The translations under genes were made by a program, and so were the position numbers. A stretch of DNA of 64,000 nt from Candidatus Obscuribacter phosphatis (lineage in GTDB: Bacteria > Cyanobacteriota > Vampirovibrionia > Obscuribacterales > Obscuribacteraceae), in NCBI GenBank assembly GCA_001899315.1, contig MOYA01000001.1, positions 1,368,938-1,432,937 on the forward strand, given 5' to 3'. Shown piece after piece: positions 53,543-63,400 of this stretch (position 1 is the stretch's first letter; the number at the start of each line of letters is the position of its first letter). The notes beneath the pieces were generated by a model. It was not told the origin of the DNA. It did not search any database and saw nothing but the letters and a program-made list of their open reading frames with translations.

Positions 53543-54895
53543 TTAGACCGCCATTAAGTAAACAAAGGAACCCAGATAAGCCAGCGCCCCTTGCTTGAAC
53601 CAGCGAGATCTGCCGATTCTTTCATCGACATCGGCGGCCTTGGTAAAACAAGCAAAAATGAATGTAGCCGAAAATACAAACATTAGGCCGCTCAGGGCTG
53701 TTATGCAGATGGAAAGATCAATGTCTATGCCGCGCCCGAGAATAAATGAAGGCAGAAAGAGCAAAGCCCAACTCTTGAGAGCATTGATGATTAGTAGGAA
53801 GGTTCTGCCTTTGCGTTTTGAGGACAGACTAATATGAGCCGAACCAATGATAGCGCCGTGAATGGCGAAAGCCAGCCCATAAGCCGAAAGTAAATCGGCA
53901 GGCTGAAAACGTTTGGTTAGGGCCGGTAGAAACAGAAAAAGTAAAACCGGAATAAAGCACCAAATAGCAGCACTGCCATGTCGGTTGGATAAATAGCGAA
54001 AGCGCCTCGGCAAAAGTCGTTTGTATGAAAAAAGCAAAATTAGCGGCATGAGCAGATAGGCAGCACCGCCTTCGGTGAAGACAAAATAAAGAAAAACCAG
54101 ACTACCAAGAGTGGCGCCGTCATTGAGACTGCTTCTTTCTTTGTTGGTGAGCACAGCCAAAGTAAGCACGGCAAATATAAGTACCTGAACTGCTAGATTA
54201 GCCTCAGGCAAAGGCAAAGCCTTTTCAAGTACAAATAGAATTGATACCGGAATGAGCAGATTGTCGGCGCCGCCAAAGGATATTGCTTCAACCACGCAAG
54301 CCATACAGGCGAGTAAAACAGCCACTAGAATGGCTTTCACTACTCCCACGCCGCAAAAGACAAGCAAGCTCAAACCGGCTAGCATTGCCGTAAGCCAGAA
54401 AGCCAGAGAGCCCTCTAGACTTTTGGCACCATATTGCAGTCTATAAATATGGGCGCCAAAGCGCTCGCCCACAAGAGCAGCCACAGAGTCGGCCAGAGCC
54501 AGTACCGCCATTGGTACTAGATAATAGAGCGGGGCGGAAGCTAAGTTAAATATGGTGGCAACGGCTATAGGAAAGAACATTTCACCAAGTGAAAATCGAT
54601 CCACCGAGAATAGAACTTTTCTAAGCTCGGCAGCCCCCGGGTTGACCCTTAATACCAAGAAAAATAGACAGATAAATAGAGCCAGAAAATTGACCGGGGC
54701 TGGGTCAGAAAAGACAAAGGGAAAACTGAGGCAGACCAAGCCCATAAGCAAATGCACTAACTTGCGGCTGCTTTCACCAGATAGACTAAGTCCGAATTTT
54801 CTTCCATATCTAAGCGCCAAAAGAAGTATCGTCAAAATTGACGGTACTGCAAGCAAGGCAGACAAAGCGGCAGTATTTTCAAACCAATTGATCAC
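53543..54895 (-). CDS. Dolichol/phytol kinase or CDP-lipid-synthase-like membrane protein
   Basis: The start is GTG at 54895 with AGGAG seven bases upstream; the longer open frame to 54976 lies inside the preceding gene. The protein has about 13 membrane helices. The N-terminal half resembles the phytol kinase/dolichol kinase/CdsA-like group: SGESSRKLVHLLMGLVC, ALADSVAALVGERFGAH and YGAKSLEGSLAFWL match the conserved SRKxxH, DxxAxxxG and KSxEGS motifs of that group, where CTP is the phosphate donor. The C-terminal half (from about residue 230) is extra membrane sequence of unknown role, so it may be a fusion. It probably phosphorylates or activates a polyprenol or lipid in the operon's pathway. 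Confidence 0.82.
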   Translation of the reverse strand: MINWFENTAALSALLAVPSILTILLLALRYGRKFGLSLSGESSRKLVHLLMGLVCLSFPFVFSDPAPVNFLALFICLFFLVLRVNPGAAELRKVLFSVDRFSLGEMFFPIAVATIFNLASAPLYYLVPMAVLALADSVAALVGERFGAHIYRLQYGAKSLEGSLAFWLTAMLAGLSLLVFCGVGVVKAILVAVLLACMACVVEAISFGGADNLLIPVSILFVLEKALPLPEANLAVQVLIFAVLTLAVLTNKERSSLNDGATLGSLVFLYFVFTEGGAAYLLMPLILLFSYKRLLPRRFRYLSNRHGSAAIWCFIPVLLFLFLPALTKRFQPADLLSAYGLAFAIHGAIIGSAHISLSSKRKGRTFLLIINALKSWALLFLPSFILGRGIDIDLSICITALSGLMFVFSATFIFACFTKAADVDERIGRSRWFKQGALAYLGSFVYLMAV

Positions 54896-55994
54896 GGTGC
54901 AGCTCCTGTCCGACAAAACACTTATAAAAGAACGTCCGGCAATAAGTGGGCAAGTAGGCATCATATTTAGTGACATCTTGCACTTGATTTTTCAAATAGC
55001 TGCCAAGATCTCTTCTCACCAGCATATTCCAATAGACCAGACGAGCTCCGGGTCTAGCTGCTCTTTGCAAAGAATGTGCAAGCTTAGCAGCCTCAGCATC
55101 ACTCATGTACTCAAAGACATCTGACAGGTTGAAGGCGTCGATACTGTTGGCTGGCAAATTAGAGGCTAAACTATGCAGATCGGCTTCCACCAGCTTGATT
55201 TTAGAAAGCGAGTCTTTCACCGCCTCATAGTTGCGAGCCTCTAAATAATGGGGCAGTTGCTCTCCATAGCCGCCTCTTAGTATGTAATGCAAATAATGAT
55301 TGTCCGACAAATGCCCAAACTTGAGATGCTGTTCTACAGCTCGTTCAATAAAGTTGCCAAATGAATCACTAGCTTGATCGAAGCAGTCATGATCTCGACC
55401 CAATAGGCTAATAGACAAACGAGAAAAGAAGACTCTGCAGGCAATTTTGTATGCCCCGGTATGCCAACGCTGTTCGTAAAACAGCTCTTGCTCTTGGCAC
55501 GACTTTGCCTGCAGCAGGTCGTCTATTGTCTTACTGTCGTGCAAGAGGGGCAAAACAAAGCTTGAGAATAGTCTAAAGTAACTATCCAGCTTACCCGAAT
55601 GTATGACGCCAATTTTTATTTTGCCTCTATGGCTATCGAAAAATTCTCGTGAAGCTTGACTGAGCTGCTTTCTCAACCTGTTATAAACTGCCAAACGATA
55701 GTCAGCATAGGCTCTATCACCTCTGGCACCAAGAAAATACAATACTTCAAGGTGGCTCAGTGAATGAAAGGCTGCCATCTTAAGCTCAAGAAGGGCTAAC
55801 TGCGCCCTTGAAAAATCAAAAGCCAGCACTTCTTTGACCTGGGGCAAACTGGCTATAGATAAAGTATTGTCACCGGCTGCTGCAACCGATAAAACTCTGG
55901 CATTAGTAAGTCCAGAAATCTGTTGCAAGAGCGGGTTAACATCTTCCCAGCACTGCGAATATCTAAGTTTAGATTTGCACTTTTGATTTTTCAT
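54879..55994 (-). CDS. DUF3419/BtaA-like 3-amino-3-carboxypropyl transferase
   Basis: BtaA transfers the 3-amino-3-carboxypropyl group of S-adenosylmethionine to diacylglycerol, the first step to betaine lipids. The match is seen in KLRYSQCWEDVNPLLQQ at the N-terminus, VLSVAAAGDNTLSIASLP (SAM site), VLAFDFSRAQLALLELKMAA, a long middle region with HYILRGGYGEQLPHYLEARN, and the C-terminal NLSDVFEYMSDAEAAKLAH with YWNMLVRR. Length 371 is close to the family norm. The ATG at 55994 has GAGG upstream and overlaps the previous gene by 26 bp. No BtaB (the N-methyltransferase) is fused or adjacent. The acceptor lipid may not be diacylglycerol here. Confidence 0.88.
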   Translation of the reverse strand: MKNQKCKSKLRYSQCWEDVNPLLQQISGLTNARVLSVAAAGDNTLSIASLPQVKEVLAFDFSRAQLALLELKMAAFHSLSHLEVLYFLGARGDRAYADYRLAVYNRLRKQLSQASREFFDSHRGKIKIGVIHSGKLDSYFRLFSSFVLPLLHDSKTIDDLLQAKSCQEQELFYEQRWHTGAYKIACRVFFSRLSISLLGRDHDCFDQASDSFGNFIERAVEQHLKFGHLSDNHYLHYILRGGYGEQLPHYLEARNYEAVKDSLSKIKLVEADLHSLASNLPANSIDAFNLSDVFEYMSDAEAAKLAHSLQRAARPGARLVYWNMLVRRDLGSYLKNQVQDVTKYDAYLPTYCRTFFYKCFVGQELHRDQLV

Positions 55995-58446
55995 GACAGA
56001 CCTCGTCATTGCGCTCTAATACTTTTACTGTGCCGGCAAAGCCGTTCACTTCCACCAGATCGCCGTTCTTGAGCAACTCTTCGGCGCCGGCTAGTGCCAC
56101 CACACAGGGAATCTTCATTTCCCTCGCTACAATTGCGGTATGCGAGAGTATGCTGCCGTGGCTGACCACTAGGGCGCCGGCCAAACTAAAGTGCATGATC
56201 CAACCAGGATCTGTCCGCTCCGCCACCAAGACTTCACCTGCTTCAAGCTTTTCTTGATGCGGATCTCTAATTACCCGCACCCGCCCTCTAAAAATGCCAG
56301 ATGAAGCCGCTTTACCTATATATTGGCGATCTGGGCAAGAGGGGGCAGAGCAGTCGCTAGCCGCCATCTTTTGCTCAGGGCTGTCTGCATCAATTGTCTG
56401 ATTGGCTTGCACAAGCCCGACAAAACTGACTCTCAGAGGCGACTGTTCAGGATAAGCCAGCCACTCTTCTTTTCTTGCTTTTATAAGACAGCGCAAAGAT
56501 GATAGATTGGTTCCGTTTGCCGCAGCGAATATCTCATCGCGCTTGAGATAGAAAACATCGTCGGCTTTATCGATAAGATTGGCTTGATAAAGTCTCTCAC
56601 CGGCACAGTTAAAGATAAGCCTAACCAAGCCAAAGACTCTAGTTCGGGCAAAGCGAAGGTTCTCGCGACGCGCAATCAGTACGGCGGTGCGATTGGCTAT
56701 AGCCTTAAGCAAAAACGGCGCTCTTTTCTCTATAGTCTCGGCTGCTATCTTATTTTTCCCAACTTCGGTCAATGGCTTGCGACAAAGCGCCGCCACCGTT
56801 CCCAAAAGTACAGCCGGACAATCTTCCTGATTTGGTGTTTCCAGCTTCAGCTCAGAGAGATTGCGGTCGCCAAAGAGTCTCAGATAGTCTTTGTATTTCT
56901 GCCAGGCTAGCTCTTCTTGCTTCAAGAGGGCGATAGCATCGGCAAAGTGCTCTAATTTGACCAGTCGGCAGAACTCATCTCTATTTTTGATTGACAAAGC
57001 CAATTCGCTAAGCAAGCGTGGTGGTTCAGAAGAAACCACCGGTATATCGGCTTTAAGACAGCCGGGTAGAAAGTCTAATAGATTATGTCGCTCAAACAGC
57101 TTGGTGCAGATACCCGAAAAGATCATTGTATAAAAGTCGTTGACCACAGGAGTCTGCCAATGTCTAAGCAAATTTTCTTCGAGAGCTAGGTAGATATTTC
57201 TAAGCTCAACAAGGTCCATTTGCTTGATCTTTTCTCGGTCGAGCGAGACTGCAGCTTCAAGTCGTTTTTCAAATTTGCAGACAGCCGCATCGAGCGTCAG
57301 ATAAGCCACCAACATCTTGCCCAAGCAATAGAGGCTATTCAGTTTCTCAGAAACAGAGACCTTTTTTGAGGGCGCAAGCTCTTCTGCCAAAGGCGCCTTT
57401 AAGCCCATCATCGCTTCCATAAAGCTTTTGTTGGTGCGATAGAACGGCAGCATAGAAACCAGTTCATACCAACTGGCTAGGTTGTAAAAGATTTTGCCCT
57501 GATAATAGCCGAGCATTGTCTCGAATATTTTGCTTGTCTCGACCTTTTTTGCCGGCACACCCATAAAAAGGGCAAAGCTTTTGTAAACCTCGCGATAGGC
57601 CTCTTGGGCAAATGCGAAAGTAAGTGGGCTGGTCTTGCCCGGATAAGACTCTTGAATATTACTGGCATCAAAGACTGTTATAGGCAGCGGTTTGACCGTA
57701 ATGGGGCGCACCTGCACAATAAAAAGACGACCGCGCCTATCAAGACACCACTCTATATCAACTGCACCGGTCTTTCCAGAGTTCTCAGCCATAACAGAGT
57801 TTTCTGAAATAAGCTTGATGGCATGCAGTATCTTGCGATACCAGACGCTCTTAAATTCAGGGGGCAGGTCCCGAGCCGCAATTATCGTCTGTCCGTCTAT
57901 TTCACCTGACACCAGCCGATCTGCTAGACCTGTGGTCATTGATAAAACAGGCTGTCCTTGATAAAGAGGATGACTGGAAAAAGCAACACCAGCATAGCTT
58001 GCTTCGACCATGACTTGCACTATCACCGGTGCCTCTAGTGTCTTTGAGCCAGTAGCATTATTACCATCGAGCAGTTCTTTATAGACGGCACTGCGTGCAG
58101 ATAGATAAGAAGAGCGCACCTTAGCTATGTACTCGATTACATCTTCTTTCTTGACTGAAAGAAAACTATCATATTGTCCGGCAAAAGAAGCGTCGGCTCG
58201 ATCTTCAGCTAGGGCGCTCGACCGCACTGCGAACTTTTCGCTTGCATACATAGTCAGAAATTCTTCAAGCTCTCTATAGTCGCCATTGACCACGACAAAA
58301 GGCGGTACAGAAAAGGGCGCCACCTTGAGAGGGTGCATTGCTTTTGCCTTTTCTGCAAGCTCGGCAAGCATAAAAAGACCCTCTGCCTTGCTGCCGAGAA
58401 CTTGCTCGCCATCGCTATTTCTTAAATTTAACGCTAACGCTTTCAT
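55969..58446 (-). CDS. PEP-synthase/rifampin-phosphotransferase-like enzyme
   Basis: An 825-residue dikinase-type protein. The N-terminal ATP-grasp domain has FAVRSSALAEDRADASFAGQ (about 73-92) and DIEWCLDRRGRLFIVQVRPI near 240. The C-terminal mobile domain carries the phospho-His loop SHGSILSHTAIVAREMKIPC (His near 769). Between them lie about 450 residues with no similarity that I can place. The C-terminal TIM barrel that binds PEP or pyruvate in true PEP synthase is missing, as in rifampin phosphotransferases, where the middle region binds the drug. So it probably transfers a phosphate to a specific small molecule using ATP. In this operon an isoprenoid or polyol acceptor is plausible. The ATG at 58446 lies 29 bp after the prenyltransferase stop. 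Confidence 0.87.
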   Translation of the reverse strand: MKALALNLRNSDGEQVLGSKAEGLFMLAELAEKAKAMHPLKVAPFSVPPFVVVNGDYRELEEFLTMYASEKFAVRSSALAEDRADASFAGQYDSFLSVKKEDVIEYIAKVRSSYLSARSAVYKELLDGNNATGSKTLEAPVIVQVMVEASYAGVAFSSHPLYQGQPVLSMTTGLADRLVSGEIDGQTIIAARDLPPEFKSVWYRKILHAIKLISENSVMAENSGKTGAVDIEWCLDRRGRLFIVQVRPITVKPLPITVFDASNIQESYPGKTSPLTFAFAQEAYREVYKSFALFMGVPAKKVETSKIFETMLGYYQGKIFYNLASWYELVSMLPFYRTNKSFMEAMMGLKAPLAEELAPSKKVSVSEKLNSLYCLGKMLVAYLTLDAAVCKFEKRLEAAVSLDREKIKQMDLVELRNIYLALEENLLRHWQTPVVNDFYTMIFSGICTKLFERHNLLDFLPGCLKADIPVVSSEPPRLLSELALSIKNRDEFCRLVKLEHFADAIALLKQEELAWQKYKDYLRLFGDRNLSELKLETPNQEDCPAVLLGTVAALCRKPLTEVGKNKIAAETIEKRAPFLLKAIANRTAVLIARRENLRFARTRVFGLVRLIFNCAGERLYQANLIDKADDVFYLKRDEIFAAANGTNLSSLRCLIKARKEEWLAYPEQSPLRVSFVGLVQANQTIDADSPEQKMAASDCSAPSCPDRQYIGKAASSGIFRGRVRVIRDPHQEKLEAGEVLVAERTDPGWIMHFSLAGALVVSHGSILSHTAIVAREMKIPCVVALAGAEELLKNGDLVEVNGFAGTVKVLERNDEVCHEKSKVQI

Positions 58447-58475
58447 ATGCTTAGACCTTAGAGAATTTAGAGAAC

Positions 58476-59435
58476 TTAGTGAACCAAATAATTTATGAGC
58501 GTAACCATCAAGACGGTTACATAACCAAAGAGAACCGAGAGATTAGAGAGTCCGGCAAACACTTTGGAAAGTGTTTGCTGTGTGGCTTTGCCATAACCAG
58601 GCAAGACAAAAACATCGAAAACCAGAAAGGCAACAATCGCCAGCCAGCTAAATGAAAGCGGTGCCAAAGCAAGACAAAGGCAAACTTGGGCCAAGACTAT
58701 GCAAAGCTGCAGCCAGATTGTTACAGCTTTGAGCCCTAGAACATGGTTGTAGCTTGTGATTCCTGCTTTGGGCCGGGGCAAGATTTTTCTGCCCATTTCT
58801 ACAATGACACCACTCAAAAAACTGGCAGCAAAAAAGTAAAGCAACCTCGGATCGAACCGGCTAAGACCAAAGTCAAAACTGGTTATGACCAGGTCGATAA
58901 AGAGCATCACCGGCATATGAACCAGCATATAAACCATGGGGCGGCGTGCTAAATAAGGACCGGCAAAAAACTCGCGAGCCATGAGTCCCATATAGCCGAA
59001 AGAGAGCGCGAGCAATAGTAAGGTGGTTTTATTAGCTAGACAAAGGGTTATTTGGATAGCTAAAAGACTAAGTCCGACAATTTTTAGTTCATTGAGCGAG
59101 ATTAGCCCCCTGGGCACAGGGCGCTCAGGCAGATAAAGGCAGTCGTTTTCATTGTCTTTATGTTCATCTATAACACGCAACTGAAAGAACATAAACAAAG
59201 TGACAGCCATTGACGACAGGGTGCTCTGCAAAGGCAGGCTGAGCGTGCCGAGGCGCAGGCTGGAAGAAAGGCAAAGTCCTGCCAGGCTGAATATGAGAGA
59301 TAGGAAACCATATTCCAGTGGAGCAAAGCGTTCTTTTAGATATTGGGCGAAGCGCTTGTTGAAGGGCTGTCTGCATTTGAGCGTAGTCATAGGGTTAAAT
59401 CTGTAGTGCCTCGGTAAACTAGCCATCAAGTGCAT
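58476..59435 (-). CDS. UbiA-like prenyltransferase, first gene of the lipid operon
   Basis: About eight membrane helices. The first Asp-rich motif reads RVIDEHKDNENDCLYLPERP, followed by VPRGLISLNELK. This form (DExKDxxxD then RPVPRG) is typical of the UbiA branch that acts on small or polar acceptors rather than on aromatic acids. The second motif region is EMGRKILPRPKAGITSYNHVLG, with a changed acidic pattern. Length 319. Start codon uncertain between 59435, 59426 and 59390; none has a clear ribosome binding site. Being first in a tight run of six genes suggests it supplies an isoprenoid-modified intermediate. The acceptor is unknown. Confidence 0.85.
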   Translation of the reverse strand: MHLMASLPRHYRFNPMTTLKCRQPFNKRFAQYLKERFAPLEYGFLSLIFSLAGLCLSSSLRLGTLSLPLQSTLSSMAVTLFMFFQLRVIDEHKDNENDCLYLPERPVPRGLISLNELKIVGLSLLAIQITLCLANKTTLLLLALSFGYMGLMAREFFAGPYLARRPMVYMLVHMPVMLFIDLVITSFDFGLSRFDPRLLYFFAASFLSGVIVEMGRKILPRPKAGITSYNHVLGLKAVTIWLQLCIVLAQVCLCLALAPLSFSWLAIVAFLVFDVFVLPGYGKATQQTLSKVFAGLSNLSVLFGYVTVLMVTLINYLVH

Positions 59436-59471
59436 GCTACAAGTCTTGAAGGCTGAAAAGTGACCGGTGGC

Positions 59472-59553
59472 TACAGTTTTAGAACTGTATTGTGGCGGGA
59501 ACTTTCTGATTGATAATTGGTCGCTAGCTAGTTGATTGGCCAGTTGATTGGCT
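59472..59553. promoter_or_regulatory. Divergent promoter region with tandem repeats and a palindrome
   Basis: The 266-bp gap between the operon and the divergent methyltransferase gene contains two adjacent 12-base repeats, AGTTGATTGGCC and AGTTGATTGGCT (59530-59553). It also holds a 7-bp inverted repeat with a four-base loop, TACAGTT and AACTGTA (59472-59489). These are candidate operator sites for a regulator of the lipid operon. No -35/-10 pair could be assigned with confidence. Confidence 0.4.
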
Positions 59554-59701
59554 AGTCAGGCAGACAGGTCAATAAAATCTTCAAAGATTGGCAAGCTTAG
59601 GCATTTTCGAAACCAAACTGGCGACTGCGCTATAGCTGCCACTATATTCATTTGCTGTATCATTAGATTTTGCGAACCTAGCTTGGTTAAGGTAAATATC
59701 A

Positions 59702-60325
59702 ATGGCAGACAAAAAAAATCATTGGGAAACAGTATACGAAACTAAGCCGGTAGACTCTGTAAGCTGGTATACGCCCCGTCTCAGCAAGTCAATAGACATA
59801 ATAATGAAGAGCAGCCATGGTGCCAAAGACTGCGCCATCATCGACGTAGGTTCAGGAGCATCGAATCTTGTCGATGATTTGCTGTTGGCAGGATTTACCG
59901 ACATTACAATGTTGGATATTTCGGAAAGGGCTATTGCCGAAACAAAGCAGCGTCTCAGAGATAAGGCAGCTCTTGTTTCATGGATTATTGACGACATTAC
60001 TAAAGTTTCTTTGCCAGCGCAACGATTTGATATCTGGCACGACCGCGCTGTCTTTCATTTTCTAACAAGCCCAGAAGACCGAGTGGCTTACGTAAGTCGA
60101 GTGGCTGCTTCAGTCAGACCTGGAGGTCACGTTATTGTCGCGACTTTTGGACCTGAGGGTCCAGAAAAGTGCAGCGGGCTTGAAGTTGTCCGCTATGATT
60201 CTGAGTCGCTGCATGATCAGTTTGGGTCAAAGTTTCGATTAGTCGAACATAGTGCAGAATTGCATAAAACTCCATTCGGTACGACACAGCATTTCGTTTA
60301 TTGCCTCTGTCGAGTTGAAGGGTAG
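59702..60325 (+). CDS. Class I SAM-dependent methyltransferase
   Basis: 207 residues. The N-terminal WETVYETKPVDSVSWYTPR is typical of a bacterial branch of small-molecule methyltransferases. The SAM site is CAIIDVGSGASNLVDDLLLAGF with acidic loop TMLDISERAIAE; later IDDITKV, FDIWHDRAVFHFL and VRPGGHVIVATFGPEGP. The C-terminal THFVYCLC-like strand completes the Rossmann fold. Relatives act on thiopurines, tellurite, aconitate or unknown small molecules, so substrate cannot be assigned. It is divergent from the lipid operon. An N-methylation role for its product is a guess. AAGG lies about nine bases before the ATG. Confidence 0.88.
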   Translation: MADKKNHWETVYETKPVDSVSWYTPRLSKSIDIIMKSSHGAKDCAIIDVGSGASNLVDDLLLAGFTDITMLDISERAIAETKQRLRDKAALVSWIIDDITKVSLPAQRFDIWHDRAVFHFLTSPEDRVAYVSRVAASVRPGGHVIVATFGPEGPEKCSGLEVVRYDSESLHDQFGSKFRLVEHSAELHKTPFGTTQHFVYCLCRVEG

Positions 60326-60461
60326 TTACGGCAAGCGGGTCTAGGCTAGGCTGGCTTGCAACCACTTTGAAACATTTCTCACCTAGGCTGGGTCCAGGTG
60401 TGAATCAATTGCCTTACTACTGAAACAGCACCGACTTAAAGCACTTCTTTTGAGGCTAGCC

Positions 60462-63400
60462 ATGTCGAGTTTTGAGCGCAATGAAAAGAAAGAGAACGAG
60501 TCAGAGTCAGAGAAGCCAAATCTCAGTAAAGTCCAAGAACCAGCCGAAACAAAGCAAGAACAGCCCATAAAGCAAGAACAGCCTGCCACAGAGCAAGTTA
60601 ATGAAAAAGAGACCTTGCAGCCCCTAGACTTTAGCCCGTCTAAAGACGAGCGCAGCTTGCAGCTAAGCGTTCTTAAATCAGGGGCAGATAAAGCTAAAGA
60701 GACAGCCCAGCCCTTCATGCCCACCCTTGATCTGGTTTCGGAAAAAACCGTCACTTTCCCAGCCCAAAAGGCAGAAAGTGAAAGTAAGTCTCTCTTTAAG
60801 AACGGCGAACTCAAACAGGCTAGAGAGCAAGCTCTGAAAGACGGAGTGCCGATATTGATAGACATCGGCGCCACCTGGTGCGGACCCTGCCGTGCCCTTG
60901 ACCGTACCATGAGCACAAAAGAAGCCGAACTGAACGGCAAGGCTAAAGTTGTAAAACTCGACATCGATAAACTACTAAGCGATCCGGCCAAGCTCCCCGC
61001 TGCCGAACAAGCCCAACTTAAAGAGCAAAAACAGATACTGAAGGAACTAGGCATTAAACCTGAAGAGATTCAAGGTGTGCCATACCTAAAATTATTGCCT
61101 CTAAACAAAGATGGTAAAGCTGCCTCTGAAGGCAAAGATCTTTCGGGCTTTCCTCTTAACCCTAGCGAAAGTCAAGCCTGGTTCAACAGCCTCTATGCCG
61201 ACTGCGACACACTAAAGAAAGAGATGGCCAAGAGCAATGCAACACTTGAAAAACCGGCGGTGAAGAGCAAATTTGAAGAAAGCCAAAACAATGAGCAGTC
61301 AATCGGCAAGTCGGTAAAACTGGAAGAAGGCACCTATGAACGCAATGAGAACGGTCAGATCACCAAGACCATCTCGAGCGACGGTAAAACAGTCAGAGAA
61401 CTAAAATACGAAGACAAGCAAAATCCAGATAGGGTCACTTCACTTACCATCAATGGTGAACGTGAGTTTCGTTTTGTAGGCAACAATAAATATTCAGATG
61501 GTTCAATAGTCAAAAAAGACGGCTACGAAATGTCGTCTTATGCAATTTATGAGAAAGGCAAGCTCACAGGCAACTTTAGCGGCGCCCTGTCGATGAGCAA
61601 AAATGGTGTATTCACCACAGGCGATGGCAGTAAGGCTCTTGATCATTTAGATGCAAGCAGTCGCGCCATTAGTGAAGAGAACAGACTCAAGCGCGAAGCC
61701 GATGGTATTTGGCCAAGTAAACTAACTGCCACACTAAATGACGGCAGCCAACTGACCGGACACTATAAGGGCACCACTCTTGACGAATTGGAAGAATCTA
61801 GAAAACTTGACGAAGATACTTTCGAGATAAGCATCTGGAAGAAAGACGGTGATTCATACACCAATCCGGCTTACCCAGGCGAAGTGCGCAAGAACATGTC
61901 ACTCAAGCCTGACGGCACCCTTAGCTTTACAGACCAGGAAGGCAAACTGCAAACCAAGTACAAAGACGGCGCCAGCGCAGTAACCGAGAACGGTATCACC
62001 AGGAAATCGGACGCTCAAGGCAACCTAGTTGAATTGACCAATAAAGACGGCGATAAAAGACACATCGAATGGGAAGATGGCAAAATCGCCGCTGTAACAA
62101 CAGAGCGTAAAGACAAAAACGGAGCTAGCAAGACAGAGACCCTAGCAGTCAAAGAAGGAGACAAAGAAAAACAAGAACTAAAAATTACAGCTGATGGAGC
62201 GATTGAGTACAAAAAAGAAAACGGCAATCTCATTAGAGACGACTTTAGAAAGACCACTGAGTATGATCAGCTTGGTCGTCCCTTAGAGCTAAAATTTGAA
62301 AGTGGTGCAAAACGCCAATTTACATACGACGGCGATAAGCTGCAAGCAATCAAAGATACATTCACTGCCGCTGGAGGGGAGGAAAAACAGCGCACTCTAA
62401 CAAGAAAAGGTGATAGCGATGTTTTCGTTTTAGACGAAAACAAGAAAGAGAGAATAATTGAGGGACTGCCTGACCCTGACGGCGATTATCAGTATAGAAA
62501 CAAAGTCGAAGATAAAACCAGCAGAACCTCTAAGAGCTACGATCTAGAAAGAATCGCCAGGGGCGAGTTGTCGCTCAGCTCGGACAATCTACAAGAAGCC
62601 AAGGAAGACCTTTTGAGCGCCGCCAGAGCGCAAAACATGAATACTGAAAGGCTTGATAGATTTGTCGGCGATCTAGAAAAGAATGCCACTAAATGGGGTG
62701 TCAAAGAAGAGAGTCTAGTGAAGTCACTCGACAACATTCGCGCGCTTCTCGATGAAAAGCTGGTAAGCCCGCTTTACTCCAGAAAAGAATTGAATCAATT
62801 GGCTGAAACTGCTTTGCACAATATTGGCAATCCTATGCAAATTGATCAAGGGGCTCACCCTACCTGCAATATAACCACAGTAGAGATCTACACTGCCACA
62901 AAGCATCCAGATGTCTACACCCAACTAGTTAGAGATGTTGCATCAAAAGGCAGTTGGACGACTGCTGAAGGTGAAAAGTGCACACCGCCCAAAGAAGCCT
63001 TAAGACCGGGTGATGACGAGAAAGCTTACGATATAGACAAACCAAGCAATAAGGTGCGCAATATCTCAAGCCAACTGGTGCAGATGAGCCTAATCAACGC
63101 TATGTATGCCACCGGTCGCATGGATCAAGAAACCGCAGTGAACGGTGTCAAGCAAGTTGAATCAAGACGAGACTGGAACTACATAATGGTACCGTCCCAG
63201 AAAGTAACAGGTCAGGAATTGTACAACGGTCAGATGGTACAGGTTACCCGCACCATCGGAGAAGATCGTCTGCGCAACGGCAAAGGCCAATTTGTCGGCA
63301 AAGAAGACAGCGGTCCGAACCTGACTGTCGAAGATAATATAGAGGCATCAAAAATGCTGCTCAAGAGTGCGATGCCGTATGTAGCCGGACCCTATAGGTT

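Noticed and set aside
60383-61054. 223-codon minus-strand frame rich in Ser, Leu and Cys
   Set aside because: It is the reverse-frame shadow of the Glu/Lys/Gln-rich N-terminus of the large plus-strand gene.
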